This document shows, piece after piece, positions 63,349 to 64,000 of a DNA stretch of 64,000 nt. The notes under the pieces are model-generated. The model was not told the DNA's origin and ran no database searches. It saw only the letters and a list, made by a program, of their open reading frames with translations. The stretch comes from JANWXD01 sp037446115 (lineage in GTDB: Bacteria > Acidobacteriota > Terriglobia > Bryobacterales > Bryobacteraceae): NCBI GenBank assembly GCA_037446115.1, contig JBBIJF010000001.1:221609-285608 (forward strand), given 5' to 3'. A program made the position numbers and the translations under genes. The number at the start of each line of letters is the position of its first letter. Position 1 is the stretch's first letter.

Positions 63349-63756
63349 ATGAGACGAATGGGGATATGGGCGCTGGCAGCGTTGCTGGCGGCGGTCCCGG
63401 CCGGAGCGGTGCCAGGCAAAGACAAGCACCGGCGCGCAGCCGGGACAGTGGTGGCCGTCAGCATCTTCACCGGGCCGGATGTGGAGATGATCCGAGCCTA
63501 CTGGCGGGGCGGCCCGAGCGGATTGCCGCCCGGGCTGGCCAAACGCGGCAGCCTGCCCCCAGGCCTCGCCAAGCAGCTCCGCCGTAACGGGCGCCTGCCT
63601 TCCGGTTTGGAGAAGCGGCTGGTGTATTTTCCCCCGGAGCTGGAGGTGCGGCTGGCGCCGCTCGATCCCGGTTTGAGGCGTTGCTTTCTCGACGGCCGCG
63701 CGCTCATCATTAACCCGAAGACCCGCATGATCGTGGACGTACTTGTGCTGGACTGA
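63349..63756 (+). CDS. Small secreted protein with LPPGLAK-type repeats
   Basis: The protein is 135 aa with gaggagg before ATG 63349 and a signal peptide (MRRMGIWALAALLAAVPAGAV). After a polar segment, residues 50-90 carry three near-repeats: GLPPGLAKRG, SLPPGLAKQL and RLPSGLEKRL. The C-terminus (GRALIINPKTRMIVDVLVLD) is beta-rich. Similar LPPGLAK-type proteins are common in proteobacteria and acidobacteria but have no firm function. It is a separate transcription unit after dinB. Confidence 0.75.
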   Translation: MRRMGIWALAALLAAVPAGAVPGKDKHRRAAGTVVAVSIFTGPDVEMIRAYWRGGPSGLPPGLAKRGSLPPGLAKQLRRNGRLPSGLEKRLVYFPPELEVRLAPLDPGLRRCFLDGRALIINPKTRMIVDVLVLD

Positions 63757-63917
63757 AGAGGCCGGCTCGCGAGGGACGCGCCGGGAAAATTGCGTCGGCG
63801 GGGGCTTCTACGTTCCTCCCGCGATGCGGCATAACGTGGTCAACACGGGCAACGAGTTGCTAGTGTCCCGAGCTAGAAAAAGCTTGACTAACTAAGTGGA
63901 CTGTGTCACACTCAATC

Positions 63918-64000
63918 ATGCCCGTCGGACGTCCCCTTCAGCCCCTGCACCTAACTCGGGAGGAGACCGAGGAACTCCAACGTTTAGCCCGGCGCCCGAA
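63918..64000 (+). CDS. IS630-family transposase, N-terminal end (cut by the window edge)
   Basis: ATG 63918 starts PVGRPLQPLHLTREETEELQRLARRP, the typical beginning of IS630 transposases before their HTH. The window ends in the middle of the gene. The 50 bp upstream (from about 63870) probably hold the insertion sequence's left end, but the inverted repeat cannot be confirmed from one side. Confidence 0.7.
   Translation, partial: MPVGRPLQPLHLTREETEELQRLARRP

Overview
This window is GC-rich DNA from a bacterium that looks like an Acidobacteriota member of the Bryobacter/Solibacter kind. That placement is an inference. It rests on several very large Oar-type TonB receptors with an N-terminal carboxypeptidase-regulatory-like domain, many secreted Ig-like, TPR and DUF4412/DUF4380 proteins, and the housekeeping gene style. 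No rRNA is present. One tRNA, tRNA-Gly(CCC), is present.

Layout. 1-2405: the 3' end of glgC; an EVE-nuclease fusion gene bracketed by a 23-bp perfect direct repeat; a secreted rhodanese whose catalytic cysteine position is an in-frame TGA; tRNA-Gly. 2475-9615 (minus): a seven-gene drug/solvent-type exporter operon (TetR, TolC-like, HlyD, two ATPases, two permeases). 9760-14858 (plus): a cobalamin riboswitch and a translationally coupled btuB-btuF-btuD-btuC B12 uptake operon. 14954-18317 (plus): a MacB/LolD-type ABC pair and an NCS2 purine permease behind a structured leader. 18327-25878: enolase-superfamily enzyme, DedA-type membrane protein, ligA, lipid kinase, membrane hydrolase-like protein, aldehyde dehydrogenase. 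25886-38648 (minus): secreted and outer-membrane genes, including a tightly coupled five-gene operon (TPR/FlgO-like, TonB receptor, Ig-like membrane protein, two secreted proteins) and a 1287-aa Oar receptor.

39700-42880 is an accessory scrap yard: toxin-antitoxin fragments joined head-on, IS630 and IS3 remnants, the 5' end of a restriction-methylase-like gene, and an integron attC-like site between a small ORF and an alpha/beta hydrolase gene. 42817-48212 (minus): DUF4380 protein, thiL and a third Oar receptor. 48378-63756 is mainly housekeeping: GNAT, DUF4412, GH20-like, DinB-fold protein, Kbl, gamma-glutamyltransferase, a TonB-type barrel, CapA-like protein, DUF1385 protein, prfA-prmC-dinB and a small repeat protein. 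The window ends inside a second IS630-type transposase.

The most interesting observations are the TGA at the rhodanese active site with a GC-rich hairpin immediately downstream (candidate selenoprotein), the repeat-bracketed EVE-nuclease gene at the 3' end of glgC, the lone attC-like site, and a recurring promoter layout in which the -10 hexamer ends 6-8 nt before the start codon, which predicts many leaderless mRNAs. All functional statements come from reading motifs by eye; no database search was run.
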